In this document: positions 63,039 to 64,000 of the stretch, piece after piece
Layout of the letters: every line of letters starts with the position of its first letter
How positions within the stretch are numbered: position 1 is the stretch's first letter
Source of the DNA: Deltaproteobacteria bacterium
Lineage (GTDB): Bacteria > Desulfobacterota > Binatia > HRBIN30 > JACQVA1
Direction of reading: 5' to 3'
Length of the DNA: 64,000 nt
NCBI GenBank assembly: GCA_016178705.1
Contig: JACOST010000001.1
Span: 1-64,000, forward strand
Made by a program: the position numbers and the translations under genes
The notes under the pieces: model-generated
Database searches by the model: none
What the model saw: only the letters and a program-made list of their open reading frames with translations
What the model was told of the DNA's origin: nothing

Positions 63039-64000
63039 ATGCCTACTGACATGGAACTCTTTGGTGGCACGATGATGAGTCCGATCGTGGATCCGTACTC
63101 CGTCTATCGGCGTCTCCGGCAGGAGCAGCCCGTGATCTGTGTCGAGGGCCTCCTCGGGCGAGATCACCTGGTCACACGCTATGACGACGTGCTCGCCATC
63201 CTCAAGAATCCCACGCTCTTCTCGTCGCGCGCCAATGCCCGCGGCGCTGGGCTGGTCATGGGCCGCACGATTCTCGAAATGGACGGGCGTGAGCATCTCC
63301 GCCACCGGACCCTGATCACTCCGTTCTTTGCGCCCAGCGCCCTACGCGGCGGCGTCGAAGCCATGATCGAGGCGACAGTGCATCACTTGATCGATCAGTT
63401 CGTCGCCGATGGACGCGCCGATCTCATCCCGCAATTCACGTTCACGTTTCCGATGCGGGTGATCGCGCATATCATCGGCATCCCGGTCGATGACTTTGCC
63501 ACCTTCCATCATTGGGCGGCGGACCTGCTGCGTATCGGCGACGACCCCGAGAAGGGTTTCGCGGCATCGGCGTGGCTCATCGACTACCTGCGCCCTATTC
63601 TCGATCAGCGCCGGGCCCAGCCGGACGCCGGCCTCCTGAGCGCGCTCTTGCACACCGAGATCGACGGCCAGCGGCTCACCGACGAAGAGGTGCTCAGCTT
63701 CCTGCGGTTGCTGCTACCCGCCGGCGCCGAAACCACCTATAGGCTGCTCGGCAGTACGCTCTTTGCCCTCCTGTCGCACCCCGATCAGCTCGAGGAGGTG
63801 CAGGTCGACCGCTCGAAACTTGATCTCGCGATCGAGGAAACGCTGCGCTGGGAAGCTCCGATACAGTATGTGTCGCGCGAAACGACGACGGACGCGACCG
63901 TCGCCGGCATCGACATCCCCGCCGGCGAACTGGTGTCTGCCGCCTTGGGTTCGGCCAACCGTGACGAGCGTCACTTCGAGGACCCGGACCAATTCGACCT
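63039..64000 (+). CDS. Cytochrome P450 (C-terminus outside window)
   Basis: The reading frame from ATG 63039 (GAGGAG 9 nt upstream) stays open to the right edge, 320 codons. Recognisable features: DGREHLRHRTLITPFFAPSAL (helix C region, WxxxR-like His/Arg heme contact), I-helix PAGAETTYRLLGS (AGxET), EETLRWEAPIQ (ExxR motif) and RDERHFEDPDQFDL. The heme-thiolate Cys lies beyond the window. Bacterial soluble class I type; needs ferredoxin partners not seen here. Substrate unknown. Confidence 0.9.
   Translation, partial: MPTDMELFGGTMMSPIVDPYSVYRRLRQEQPVICVEGLLGRDHLVTRYDDVLAILKNPTLFSSRANARGAGLVMGRTILEMDGREHLRHRTLITPFFAPSALRGGVEAMIEATVHHLIDQFVADGRADLIPQFTFTFPMRVIAHIIGIPVDDFATFHHWAADLLRIGDDPEKGFAASAWLIDYLRPILDQRRAQPDAGLLSALLHTEIDGQRLTDEEVLSFLRLLLPAGAETTYRLLGSTLFALLSHPDQLEEVQVDRSKLDLAIEETLRWEAPIQYVSRETTTDATVAGIDIPAGELVSAALGSANRDERHFEDPDQFD

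Overview
The window is 64 kb of high-GC DNA from a Gram-negative, outer-membrane-bearing bacterium. LpxC, TamA/TamB, Lgt, an OmpA-family lipoprotein, RlpA, a NtrY-type kinase and two huge secreted proteins with Thr-Pro linkers together resemble uncultured soil or sediment lineages formerly placed in the Deltaproteobacteria (for example Binatota/Desulfobacterota-like genomes). That placement is an inference; there is no rRNA or ribosomal-protein gene here. Coding density is high and I see no tRNA, rRNA, insertion sequence, prophage or CRISPR array.

Layout. 1-6.35 kb (minus): a likely sigma-54 promoter, then a small NHLP/Os1348-like leader-type protein, then two paralogous secreted proteins. 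The second is a giant (over 1760 residues, cut by the window edge) built from a beta-rich domain, a linker of about 925 Thr/Pro-rich residues, two copies of a GYWKNW domain and further domains. 6.7-13.7 kb: metabolic and envelope genes (SDR-SnoaL fusion, MFS transporter with dienelactone hydrolase, metallo-beta-lactamase-fold hydrolase, YbhN/LPG-synthase-like membrane protein, D,D-carboxypeptidase with SPOR). 13.7-20.5 kb (minus): yebC-ruvC-ruvA-ruvB-DUF2905, then a NtrY-like kinase followed by a receiver domain fused to LpxC. 20.7-28 kb: radical SAM/SPASM protein, two small Cys-rich proteins, a dockerin-bearing Thr-Pro giant, a phasin-like protein, rlpA behind a c-di-AMP (ydaO/yuaA) riboswitch with an attenuator, and a small XRE regulator. 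28-39.4 kb: M61-like metallopeptidase, TlpA thioredoxin, Lgt, a two-gene NAD-dependent formate dehydrogenase, a small HExxH protein, a 2-hydroxyacid dehydrogenase and a CNNM/CorC protein. 39.4-46.1 kb: tamB then a tamA/bamA-like gene with about seven POTRA repeats. 46.3-56.6 kb: a surface-glycan and envelope block (two GT-C-type membrane proteins, one fused to PA14, HtrA protease, sulfatase-fold hydrolase, WecB, WecC). 56.8-64 kb: DUF1329 protein, OmpA lipoprotein, multidomain histidine kinase, TetR regulator and a cytochrome P450 cut by the right edge.

How they fit together. Much of the window concerns building and adapting the cell envelope: lipid A (LpxC), peptidoglycan (carboxypeptidase, RlpA), lipoprotein modification (Lgt), outer-membrane assembly (TamAB), extracytoplasmic quality control (HtrA) and ManNAcA-type glycan precursors (WecBC). 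The two strongest discoveries are (1) a two-component system whose response regulator carries LpxC, the committed enzyme of lipid A synthesis, in place of a DNA-binding output, and (2) a c-di-AMP riboswitch with terminator controlling an RlpA-like cell-wall gene. The NHLP-leader-like gene heading the giant secreted-protein operon is a third candidate for an undescribed system.
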